A DNA stretch of 64,000 nt from contig WWBZ02000040.1 in NCBI GenBank assembly GCA_011503125.2, forward strand, positions 1,922,001 through 1,986,000, read 5' to 3'. Shown piece after piece: positions 14,114 through 24,461 of the stretch. The position numbers were made by a program, and so were the translations under genes. Below the pieces are notes generated by a model. It made no database searches and had not been told where the DNA came from. It saw nothing but the letters and a program-made list of their open reading frames with translations. Every line of letters starts with the position of its first letter. Within the stretch, counting starts at the first letter, position 1. The DNA is from Botryosphaeria dothidea. Taxonomy: Eukaryota > Ascomycota > Dothideomycetes > Botryosphaeriales > Botryosphaeriaceae.

Positions 14114-15534
14114 ATTTCTAGTGTGGGACTTGGGAAGCGGAGGTAATTTGAGCGCCCATTCTTTTTTGCATATCTGTACAAACTGGAGCGCTGGTTGGTG
14201 CCGCACTGGAAGGCGCAGGTGTACTATACGCATTTCTCACGGTAGTTGCACCTTGGAGATAGAAAAACATCAGAGGATAATTAAAATCGATGTATCAATG
14301 ATGCAAGTCAACGAGTTGGGTGGAATCCAAACCCAACCCCTTTTCAAGACCAAATTGACGAGACCTCGTGTCGGTTTTTGGTAAATGTACCATTTATTAT
14401 CCAGTGCTTCGCTATCGTGACATTTACATAATTCACATCCGAATCTCAATTGAGCTCTGGGTGTCGGAGATTTATTTCTCATCTATTTCGATACCCGGTG
14501 CCGAGGAAGCATTCGGATTGTTTCAGACACTAGAAAAGGGACATACATCGATTAAAGGGTGTTAAGCAAGTGGCGTAGACCATCCGGATATGGCCCACGT
14601 AAAACAATTCGACGGTGCCTTTTCTACCTCTGTACTTCTATCGATGATGGTTATCCCTAGAAAGTCAGATACGGAAACCAAAGTCGAAGCCCATCAAGCA
14701 AAAAGACCATTCCGTTTTTCTCATGCTCCATAACAAACTATGCTGGACAAGTCAAACTCTTTCTTCAGGCATTTTTAAGCACTGTAGTTGGTGAAAGAAG
14801 ATACAGTCCGATGACATACAGAGCCACAGTGGGGAAAGAAGATGCTATAGACCTCTAAGTAGTAGACGCTCTACCAGAGCGATATAACCCTTCAAGATGA
14901 ACATAGAAAATCGTGTTGTGTGTAAACAAAATAGCTACTAGTCCGCTAGTTTACCATTCCCCTCCCCCCCCCCCCCCCCCCCTTCTCTATTATCACGCTA
15001 GATAAGTTATCTTTAGATAGCCGTCCTAATAGTCCACGACTCAAAAGGACGAAAAATAGATCATTCAATCAATCAATCGTATTGTGTAGTTCCATCGAAA
15101 CGCCGAATGAACCGCTTGCGGAAGGTTTCCCTCATCATAGTCAGACACCAATGCCCTTAGTGATTCGCAGACGCAAAATGCTAACGAAGTGGGAAATGGT
15201 TGCTTCTCGCATCGCAATGATCTGAGGATTTCAATGTCGAGGCTGTCATTTCATACGACTGCACTCAACTGGAGATTCTCAATCACGACCGTAATGTGCC
15301 CTGCAAAATGTACATTCAATGGCAAATTATATCGTTCGGGAAAGTCGTCAATAGTCTTTCCCCATGCGAACTTCGACAGTTGTACAAATAGACTGTCACG
15401 GCTTAGGATTACCGCAAGCTAATAAGTGCAACGGCCATGCGTTTTCTCAAGAGGCGATAGGGTGCGATAGTCAATCGCGAAGTATGTGTTGCCTTCGCGG
15501 CTATTGTTGATTCGCTGTTTGTCCATTGAATCCT
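14114..15534. other. Intergenic, 1.4 kb, flank of transposon island
   Basis: This AT-richer DNA lies between KGD2 and the LINE. No gene was recognised; the frames at 14368-14565 and 15189-15422 have no motif. It contains a long C homopolymer. Confidence 0.5.
14964..14982. repeat. Poly-C tract, 19 bp
   Basis: This is an uninterrupted run of 19 C on the plus strand in otherwise AT-rich intergenic DNA. It is likely length-variable and prone to sequencing or assembly error. Confidence 0.9.
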
Positions 15535-15548
15535 CTTCTATCTCTTAG
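15535..15548. repeat. Target-site duplication, left end of outer LINE
   Basis: CTTCTATCTCTTAG is followed directly by the TAGATA-type 3' tail of the element. The same 14 bases occur at 23305-23318 next to the element's 5' end. Confidence 0.85.
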
Positions 15549-17051
15549 ATAGATAAATTCATTTCTTCCCGATATAGCTCCCTTACAGGTCCATGCGGGG
15601 CTGGCTATCTATAGTTATTTTACACGAGGGGGAAAACCTTTTCGCCTGGCAAAAACCCCTCCTCTCTCTCTGGGCATGCTATCCTATACTAGTTCTTGTT
15701 TTTCCTTCTTACCAGTAGCGGCTACTATGGTAGCCCTACATTCACCAACTAGACCTATCCCTTTAGTCCTTATCCTCGTAGTTATCCGGATCCTGGTGGT
15801 CCTGGTGGTCCTCCTGGTTCCTCTTCCTGGTTGTCCTCCTGGATTAGTTCCCTTACTAGGCTGAATTGCTTAAGCAGCCCTAGGCGTAAGAACCAGTCTA
15901 TTGCTGCTTTGATTCCCTTCTTCGTTGAGAGGAGGGAATAGTAGTCCGTAGTCCCTGCCCTTTAGAGTATCTATACCCTACCCTGTTAGAAGTGGGGGTA
16001 GAAGAGGAGGATGTGCTTTGGGGTTTATCTATGCTAGCCGCATGGACAGGCAGGGCTAAGGTATCCTAGTACCTTGCGCCTTAAGAGGAAGTCCTCTAGT
16101 CTAATATGCTCTATACGTAGTAGGGTGGCGAGTGTGCTCTATGGCTTAGATAGTTCGCTGTGGATTTATCTGACTTTCGGGTTCCACTATGTGCTTTGGG
16201 CTACTAGCTTATCTTGCCTTCCTTAGCTAGTAAACTTTATCTATCTCTTCTTCTACTTATTCCTGTATACCATACGTAGTCTCGTTCGCTCCGGGAGACT
16301 CTAGTAGGTGGGGGGGTAGTAGTTAAGGAGGGCTGTTGCCCTTTCTCTAAGTAGAGTTCTTCTAGCTGGGCCGGCTGTGCCTCCGGCGCCTAGTATAGCC
16401 CGGGCTATCTCTTTAATACTCTAATAAGTATCCTCTACTACCATTGCCACTAGGCCATCCCTAGATCTAATAGTCTAGGCTAGCGCTAGTTCGTCTAGGT
16501 AGAGTAAGAGTGGGGAAATCCCCGTCTCGTACTCTAAAGTTTATATGCTAGTTAACTTATATGCCCCTAAGATAGTACGTAGGCACTAGTTTTAGATCTT
16601 CTACAGTGGCTAGGTGGCTGTTTTTCTCTACCCTAGGGTTCCTTCTAGGATATACTATACCCCACAGCCGTAGGTCATAACTAGTCTTACTATAGCTATA
16701 TAGATATAGCGGGCTTTAGTAAATAAAGCTCCCTAGGTGGATGCTGCGAGTCTAGAGAGTAATATACACTATTTAATTACCTTAGCTCCTATTTCCCTAA
16801 TATAGGGTCCCTATCTAAGTTTATTATCTACGTAGACTCCTAGAATCTTAATTATAGGCTCTAGGTATCTAGTAAATCTAGGGATGCGGATCTCTGCTGC
16901 TATATTAAATCTCCTTAGTTTTCTTATAAAATAAATAAGGTAATACTTATCGGGCGAGAAAGCTAATCCGTAGGTAGCTGCCCAGCGCTCGTAAATTTAA
17001 TATACGCCCTCTAGTATCCTATAGTTTTATTCTATAGATCTACTAAAGGTT

Positions 17052-17063
17052 AGAATATTAGTA
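17052..17063. repeat. Target-site duplication, left end of nested LINE
   Basis: AGAATATTAGTA is duplicated at 19680-19691. The outer LINE reads continuously if the nested unit and one copy are removed. Confidence 0.85.
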
Positions 17064-18688
17064 GATAGATAGATAAATTTATTTCTTTCCGATATAGCTC
17101 CCTTACGGGTCCATGCGGGGCTGGCTATCTATTATTATTTTATACGAGGGGGAAAACCTTTTCGCCTAGCAAAACCCCTCCTCTCTCTCTAGGCATGCTA
17201 TCCTATACTAGTTCTATTTTTCCTTCTTACCGGTAGCGGCTACTATAGCAGCCCTACATTTACCTACTAGACCTATCCCTTTAGTCCTTATCCTCGTAGT
17301 TATCCGGGTCCTAGTAGTCCTAGTAGTCCTAGTGGTCCTCCTAGCTCCTCTTCCTAGTTACCCTCCTAGATTAGTTCTCTTACTAGGCTAAATTACTTAA
17401 GCAGCCCTAGGCGTAAGAACTAGTCTATCGCTGCTTTAATCCTCTTCTTCGTTAAGAGGAGGGAATAGTAGTCCGTAGTTCCTACCTTTTAGAGTATCTA
17501 TGCCCTATCCTATTAGAAGTCGGGGTAGAAGAGGAGGATATACTTTAGGGTTTATCTATGCCAGCCGTATAGGCAGGCAGGGCTAAGGTGCCCTAGCACC
17601 TTGCGCCTAGAGAGAAAGTCCTCTAGTCTAATATACTCTATACGTAATAGAGTGGCGAGTATACTCTATAGCTTGGATAGTTCGCTGTAGATTTATCTAA
17701 TTTTCGGGTTCTACTATGTACTTTAGGCTACTAGCTTGCCTTACTTTCCTTAGCTAGTAAACTTTATCCATCTCTCCTTCCACTTATTCCTATATACTAT
17801 ACGTAGTCTTATTCGCTCTAGGAGGCTCTAGTAGGTAGGGGGGCAGTAGTAAAAGAGGGAGTTTGCCTTTTTTCTAAGTAGGGATCTCCTAGCTAGGCTA
17901 GCGGCACCTCTAGCACTTAGAGTAGCCCTAGCTATCTATTTAATACTCTAGTAAGTTTCCTCTACTACTACTGTAGCTAGGCTATCTCTAGCTCTAATAG
18001 TTTAGGCTAGTACTAGTTTATCTAGGTGTAATAAGAGTAGGGGAATCCCCGTCTTATGCTCTAAGGTTTATATGCTGGTTAACTTATACGCTCCTAAGAT
18101 AGTGCGTAGGCACTGGTTTTAGATCTTCTGTAGTGGCTGGATGGCTGTTTTCCTCCACCCTAGGGTCCCCTCCGGGGCATGCTATACTCTATAGCTATAA
18201 GTAAGGGCTGGCCTTACCACGGCCGTATAGATGTGGCGGGCTTTAGTAAATAAGGCTCCCTAGGTAGATGCTGCGAGTCGGGAGAGAGATGTATACTATT
18301 TAATTGCCTTAGCTCCTGTTTCCCTAATATGGGGTCCCCATCTAAGCTTGTTATCTACGTGGATTCCCAGGATCTTTATCGTGGGCTCTGGGTGTCCAGT
18401 AAATCTAGGGATGCGGATATCTGCTGCCATATTGAATCTCCTCAGCTTTCTTATAAAGTGAATAAGGTAGTACTTATCTGGCGAGAACGCTAACCCGTAG
18501 GTAGCTACCTAGTGCTCGTAAACTTGGTATGCTCCCTCTAGTGTCCTACAGTTTTATTCTGTAGATCTACTAAAGGCTAGGATATTGGTATCGTCGACGA
18601 ATCTAAGGGGGAAGGTATTACCCCTACGTAGCTGTGTGAGTAGATTAGAGGCAAAGAATAGGTAGAGGATTGGGGATAGGGAGGATCC

Positions 18689-18920
18689 CTAGGGAATCCC
18701 GGTTGAGGTCTGGATTGGCGGGCTAGTAAAGTCCCCAAAAGATAGCTGAGTGGTCCGGTCCTGTAGGAAGGAGTGCGTGAATCTTTCTACCCATTCGGGG
18801 AGCCTCGCTATCCTTATATTATAGAGGAGTCTCTTGTGGGATACATGATCGTATGCCCCTAAGATGTCTAGGCTAAGGACTGAGGCTACTAGCCCAGGAT
18901 CTTGCGCCCAGATAGTATGG
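18689..18920 (-). pseudogene. RT fragment of nested LINE
   Basis: The conserved palm region of a LINE reverse transcriptase reads VLSLDILGAYDHVSHKRLLY, WVERFTHSFLQDRTTQLSFG and STGIP on the minus strand. The frame stops at 18689, where GIPQG of the family has TAG for Gln, as a single C-to-T change would produce. The catalytic FVDD box follows further downstream near 18580-18600. The fragment cannot encode a complete enzyme. Confidence 0.8.
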
Positions 18921-19679
18921 CAGGAAATCATACAATTGTATCTATGTACAAAGTTGCAGTAGGGTTTAACATGCCTATAACCTCCAGTCTCCCAAAGGTC
19001 TATCCAGGCCCCTACCCCAGTTTTCAGCCGCTTCTCATTACGGCCTCCACAGTTAGGGCCGGGCCAAACCCCTCCTGCCTGAGTAATCCCTATTTGCTCC
19101 TTAAGCATGCATCGCCGGCGTGCTATCCTAAAACCTCCGAGTTCTCATTATCGTTTGCTTCAGCGTTGGTTTAGAGGCGAACAGTCCCGTCTCTATGCAT
19201 ACCGACACGCGCATCCGTTCTCTCGAGCCACGCAGCAGTCTCTCCGGCCAGGACGTGATCCTACCTGCCATCCAGGTGCACCGAGGGTCAGAGCCCAGCG
19301 AAGGGGTGAGGTCCTCGGAGCCAGCAGTGGCTACTGCGTACTACGCCCCGCGGGAAACCCAGGTGTTGTGCAGGGGCGCAACACCCTACACTCACCAGGT
19401 CCCCGTTTCGCGTTGCCTGTAAGGGTCTCCCCATAACAGGCCGTCCGTGTCTTGCAGAAGGGGTAACGGACCAGATCCCACGCCGGGCGACCTACTCCAC
19501 CCTCTCCTACTAACCAAGCTTATGTCCCCTCTTATTCTGAGCTGGCCTATGTTTCCAACGTGTTGAGTGTCTGCGCGACTGGCCTGTGACACCTCGAGGG
19601 CCTCCCCTCACCGCTGGCCTGTGTCATCGTCGTAGGTTGCGTGCTCCACGCCTATTAAGACCCTCCGTTGAGTCGCCTA
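18921..19679 (-). other. Non-LINE 5' segment of chimeric insertion
   Basis: The nested LINE departs from the outer copy exactly after GATAGTATGG (18911-18920). The next 759 bp, up to the 12-bp target duplication at 19680, match nothing in the outer element. This stretch has ordinary base composition, is rich in intact CpG sites (for example around 19180-19440), and lacks the CTA/TAG excess of the LINE. Because it lies inside the target-site duplication it was probably inserted together with the LINE 3' part. I do not recognise its origin; minus-strand frames (19392-19592) show no domain. Confidence 0.7.
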
Positions 19680-19691
19680 AGAATATTAGTA
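19680..19691. repeat. Target-site duplication, right end of nested LINE
   Basis: This is the second copy of AGAATATTAGTA. Beyond it the outer LINE resumes with TTATCGACGAATCTAAG, the reverse complement of its FVDD-region coding DNA. Confidence 0.85.
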
Positions 19692-21750
19692 TTATCGACG
19701 AATCTAAGGGGAAAGGTATTACCCCTGCGTAGCTGTATAAGTAGGTTAGAGGCAAAGAATAGGTAGAGGATCGGAGATAGTAAGGATCCCTAGGGAATCC
19801 CGGTTAAGGTCTAGATTAGTAGACTAGTAAAGTCTCCGAAGGATAGCTAAGTGGTACGGTCCTGTAGAAAGGATTAAGTGAATCTTTCTACCTATTCCGG
19901 GAGTCTTGCTATCCTTATATTGTAAAGAAGCCTTCTATGGGATACGTGGTCATATGCTCCTAAGATATCCAGGCTAAGGACTAAAGCCACCAGCCCTGGA
20001 TCTTGTGCCCAGATAGTATGGATCTGTTCTGTGAGCAGGTCGAGAGCTGCTACTGCGGACCTATTTCTCCTAGCTCCCATCTATGTATTAGGGAGCAGGC
20101 CGTATACTTCAGTAGCCTAGGAGATTCTATCTACTATAATCCTCTTAAGTAGCTTCCCTAGCGTGTTAAGTAGGGTAATCGGCCTAAATAATTTAGCTTT
20201 AGTATAGTTATCCCTCTGTGGTTTCCTTAGGACTATAGTAGTAGAGCTTTTAAACTGCCTAGGATGGTATGCAAGTGCGAGGCATCCCTAGAAGAGCCTG
20301 GTGAGTGGTCCGCTTAGTGTCTGAGCGCACTGCTTTAGGAACCTATTAATAATCTTATCTAGGCCTAGTGCCTTATCTAGGGGGAGCTTCTTAATGGTGT
20401 GGAGGACCTACTCTTCGGTAAGGTCTTAAGGGATCTCCACTAACTCTAGGTATGTGCACCTATCCAGATCTGAGAGGTCGGTGGCCCTAGGAGGGGGGAA
20501 GAACTGGTTGGTAAGGATTTCTGCCTTGGACTGGTTGTCGTAGCGTAGTTATCTATCTGCTCCCTAGAGGGGTAGGAACTAGGGTAGGGCTGGAGGCTCT
20601 AGTGCCCTTATTCTTGCCTACTTTAAGAGCTTCCAGAGTGCAGATAGGTCTAAGGTAATCTTAGCTACTATTCTGCGCCATGCTTTTATTCTATCCCTTC
20701 TAATCTACCTCTTCTTGCTATTAGCAATAGTTTAGTATACTACCTAGTCCTCTTCCCTCCCTATGGCTGTCCATTTCCTTCTAGCTACTCTAGCCTGGTA
20801 CACTAGGTCCGAATACTCCTTTGTCCATTGCATAGAGGCCTAGGGCGAGGGTATCGCTGCTGGGATAGTCTCCTAGATTATCCTTTAGATAGCCTCTTAG
20901 AGTAGTTTAGTAAAGTGGTCTAGGTCTACTTTAGTATTAAGAGGGGCTATTTAAAGGTGTTCGAGCTTTATTTGGAGCACCTTATTAGTTCTCTTCTAGT
21001 CTACTTTTTTCTATTAGGGCCTTAGAGGGCGTGGTTCTATAGGGGTAGGGGAGATATTAAGCGTAGTAAGGATAGGTAGGTGGTCTGAGGAGGATTCGAG
21101 CTTCTGACTAACTCCACAGCTAAGGATCCTCTCCTCTAGCTACTATATAGTAAAGATAAGGTCTAGAGTACTCTCGCTACTACCCTCTCTTCTAGTAATA
21201 GTACCTCTTAGAAGGGCTAGGTTAAGGCTAGCTATAGTAGCTATTTTAATAAGGTCGTCTATAAGAGTATAGTGTATAGAGGAGGTAATACCTCCCTAGA
21301 TAGGATAGTAAAGGTTAAAGTCCCCTAGTAGGACATGCTCCCCTAGTTTTCTAAGGGCTTCTGGGAGAAGCGCTAAGGTTTCTAGAGCCGTACTAGTATA
21401 GGCGGTAGGTGGGGGGTTATAGTAGTTATAGATATAGATTGTATATGTCCTAGTAATAAGGGATAGTGTAATAAGATCTGGTAAATGGACTATTGCTTGC
21501 CAGGAGTTAGGGGTAATAGCCTTGCTTATAAAGAAGCAGGTTCTTGCCACTCCCTCCTGGGGAAAAACTATATGGTAGGCAGGGTATCTTGCTGTTGTCT
21601 TGACCCTCGGGTTCCTCTAAGGTTCCTGGATAGCTAGGATATAGTGGATCTTTGGGTCCACTTCCTTAAAGAGCGGGAGCATTACCCTATCCTTGCTCTT
21701 ATAGACGTTATACTATACGATAGAGAGAGAGCCTATGTCTAACATTAACT
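19692..21750 (-). pseudogene. LINE ORF2 remnant: endonuclease and RT
   Basis: On the minus strand, from about 21735 downward, the broken frame reads an exonuclease-endonuclease-phosphatase domain: IVQYNVYKSKDRVMLPLF, DPKIHYILAIQEP, ARTCFFISKAITP, then GEHVLLGDFNLYYPI (the GDFN box). Further down (about 20400-19892) come reverse transcriptase blocks, including MGARRNRSAVAALDLLTEQI and LSLDILGAYDHVSHRRLLY. The catalytic FVDD box is damaged (FVDN) at the nested insertion site, and the rest of ORF2 continues at 15549-17063. Many TAG stops and frame breaks mean it is not functional. Boundaries are approximate. Confidence 0.8.
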
Positions 21751-21949
21751 TCCTTCCATCTCTAGGTCCGGCTGCGAGGGGGCTAGTGGTATGGGCTGTG
21801 AGGAGGGAGTTCCCGCGGGCTCCTCTAAGGCGTGTTGTGAGCTGTTGAGTCCGGTGAACCTTATTTAGTTAGGAGGCGGGGGGCGGCTTAAGTCTCTTGG
21901 CCTACCTGGTCCCCTCTTGACCGGCTCCTCCTCCCTTATCCTCTTCCTT

Positions 21950-23298
21950 AGTCCAACGGTTAACCAGTTAGTTTAAGGCTGTGTTTTGGTTATTAGGGGT
22001 CCTTCCCGGTGCCTTTCTAGTGCTACTAGGCGGGCCTGGGCGGCCTTAGCATAGTAGGCTCTGCGTGCTGGGTAGGAGTTGCTCTAGGCTATGTGCCTTT
22101 GAGAGCAGTTTACGCACTATATGCTTTCCTTAGGGTAGTCCCTAGTATTATGTGCCTTGCTGCACTGTCCGCACTTTTCCTCCTTTTTATAATAGTTAGT
22201 AATATAACCGTAGGCCTAGCACTTGAAATACTGGGTTACTATAAACGCTGCGTTATAGTACTGCGCTATATAGATAGCAAAGTTAATAATAAGCCCCTTA
22301 TTAATAATCTGGTTGGCGGTTTCGGGGTTTATGGTGCTAAGGATGATGGCCGAGTGAGTTTTCCCCTCTGGGAGCTTCCTCTTTAGCTAGGCCAGCTTGC
22401 TAATACGTAGTCCTGGGTGTAGAGATAGGTTCTGCTCCTGGATGGTTTGGATGGCTTGGGGGTCTGTGGTATCGATTCCTTCTCGGGGGACGTTGTGTAC
22501 TAGCACTAAGTACAGCTGCTAGTTAGGTCTAACTTCTTTCCCTAGTCCTGCGGTCTATTCCTAGTCCTGGAGAAGGGCTGTTCGAGTTGCTTCATCCGGT
22601 ATAAAGATCCTAACATCTCCGCTAGGGAGCTTCTTAACGGCTAGCACTTTCTTACACGCCTAGCTTTTCCCTGCCTAGATCTTTCTGATGATTGCCTCGT
22701 TTAAGAGCTTAGCTACTTCTTGTCTATTTGCTGTCTCTGGGAAGTGGAGGGTGAGTTTAGTAGTGGCTGGGGGAGTAGGGGGCTTCGGGGCTACTTAGGC
22801 TGCAATTTGTGCCCAGCTGCGAGTGTTGGGTGTAGGTGTAGATGTAGCCTAGATACGGTTGACTGTCCTTTGGACCTGTTGGACCTCTTTGAGGATGTCC
22901 TTAAGGCCTAGCTCCTTGGTGGTTGCCTCCTGGCAGATAGTAATATGATCCTAGAAGATTATCTTGGTAATGTCGAGAAAATTTTTCACCTGGCTGGAGA
23001 GGACTGAAGGGAGGCTAGCGGATGTTTGTAGGGCTTAGAGGAGGGTGTCTGCTGTTTTTGAGGCTCTTTTAACGTATTCTACGCTGTACTGGCTGCCCTG
23101 CGGTTTATTGGGGGTACGCTGTGGTTGGGTAGAGGTGGTTGCTGGAGGGGGCTGTTCGCCCCTTCCTGCGACCTCTATATCAACCTCAACGCGGCTGCAG
23201 CTACTCTGAGTGGTATTTTGAGTCTCGCTGGGCCTGGGAGAGTCCCTGGGGCCCTCTCCCGGCGCCGTAGCTTGGGGTCGATTTTTTGGCGTGGTCAT
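21950..23298 (-). pseudogene. LINE ORF1 (gag-like) remnant
   Basis: The minus-strand frame opens at 23298 with MTTPKNRPQATAPGEGPRD and stays open to 23035, rich in Pro, Thr and Gln. After several stops, zinc-knuckle-like Cys/His spacing is readable around 22090-22240 (CGQCSKAHNTRDYP, then CVNCSQRHIA), with one expected Cys changed to Tyr. ORF1 proteins of Tad-type LINEs bind element RNA. The 3' limit is approximate. Confidence 0.75.
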
Positions 23299-23304
23299 TT
23301 TTTC

Positions 23305-23318
23305 CTTCTATCTCTTAG
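23305..23318. repeat. Target-site duplication, right end of outer LINE
   Basis: This is the second copy of CTTCTATCTCTTAG, directly outside the element's 5' end and next to unrelated flanking DNA (CGGGTACG). Confidence 0.85.
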
Positions 23319-24461
23319 CGGGTACGATTTACTGAAACATACAAAGTTATGCGCAAGAGTCTGTCTGGTGTGTAAACGAAACTGAACATATGATCTCCTG
23401 GAACACATAAGAAAGTTCTCCAAATCCATAACGCACTTCAATCTAGTAATCTGACAATCTAGCAAACTAACATTGCTTTCATGATAGGTGACAATGCGAC
23501 TCCGGTAGAGTAGCCCATGTCAAAGCAATTTCTATTTGGAATAAAACAAGCCTGAAATTCTAAAATCCAATTTTATCTTCTTTTATTCTGACCTTTATCT
23601 TTACATTTGTTCCTCCCAAGGGATACCATCCCGTCACTAGAATTTTAAGAAAGAAACCAAAAATTTCCCAACGCTGTGCTACAATGTTAGTCTATTCGTT
23701 AAAGTAAGATCAATCCATATATACTCTCGTATCAAGCCTGGGGCCTTCTGCTCGTCGGCATTGGAAGAAAATCAATCTCATGTGATATTACACACAGCCG
23801 TGTGGATCAAGCTCGGTCCCAGGCGCACTCGCAGACTTTTCTGAACTAATTCTTCATACGGGAACTGTCGAGGTTGGGATTTCAGAAAACCCCAGGGTAT
23901 GTTGAGACGAAGTCATCACTCTGGTTTTCTTCAAAATACCTGAACAAATTATTCTAGATACACCGTCTAGATTTTCTGTTTTTCAAACGTGAATCATCTA
24001 GATATTACATACACCTTCATGCGACGATTGCTTCTTACACCTTGGAATCACACCCCACTCAGAATGATCACCTTGAAATGTTCAGCGCATTGGACGTAAC
24101 GCATAGACCTGTGTGTATTGTGCTCTCATCGCAATTTTAAGTCTTTTTTCGAATCTTGACACAAACTTTACCCTTCATGCACGAGGCATAGCAAAATTAA
24201 TTCGCGGGAGCGGAGTTTTGTCAGGCCAGACGGAGTCAGATGCACGACAGGCACAAGCCGAGACGCAAGGACAGGTCGGACAACAACACGGAACGAGAAT
24301 GCAAGAAAGCTCAAGTGCCGATGTTGCCGGCAAAAAAAATGAACCGAAAATGCTGGAGCTGCTCTTGTGGCCTCTCCAAGAACATGTTAGAAGGGCCCGA
24401 GGATGATTTCAGACGGTAGAGTATTTATATACGTGTGCGGCTAGCTTGTCTCTACATCGAA
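23319..24461. other. Intergenic, 1.1 kb
   Basis: This AT-rich DNA lies between the LINE and the 3' end of the GH2 gene. No gene, RNA or repeat was recognised. A frame at 24113-24406 lacks motifs. Confidence 0.5.

Larger units (their letters stand above)
17064..19679 (-). mobile_element. Nested 5'-truncated chimeric LINE copy
   Basis: A second LINE of the same family is inserted, in the same orientation, within the reverse transcriptase of the outer copy. Its 3' tail (GATAGATAGATAAATT) abuts the left 12-bp duplication. From 17064 to 18920 it is collinear with 15549-17063 plus the outer copy from 19680 to about 20020, so it is a 5'-truncated 3' part of the element. It is less mutated than the outer copy: the RT box FGDFTSPPIQTSTGIP, then a TAG in the expected Gln position, then GSSLSPILYLFF, and FVDDTNI are all readable. 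The remaining 759 bp at its 5' side (18921-19679) are not LINE-like and are listed separately. Confidence 0.85.
15549..23304 (-). mobile_element. Tad/CgT1-type LINE, RIP-like decay, interrupted
   Basis: This is a nearly full-length non-LTR retrotransposon on the minus strand. Its 5' end is near 23304 and its 3' end, at 15549, is a short TAGATA repeat tail. Subtracting the nested insert (17064-19679 plus one duplicate) leaves about 5.1 kb. From the 5' end it holds a gag-like ORF1 with zinc knuckles, an apurinic-type endonuclease and a reverse transcriptase. The DNA is full of CTA/TAG triplets and the reading frames are broken by stops that fit C-to-T or G-to-A change, such as a Trp codon turned to TAG in the endonuclease QEP(W)RNP block and RDYP where a zinc knuckle needs RDCP. 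This pattern fits RIP. A perfect 14-bp duplication flanks it. Confidence 0.88.

Noticed and set aside
19390..19679. Self-cleaving (HDV-like) ribozyme at the 5' end of the inner LINE
   Set aside because: Some LINEs carry one, and the 5' end is GC-rich, but I could not fold a convincing nested double pseudoknot by eye.
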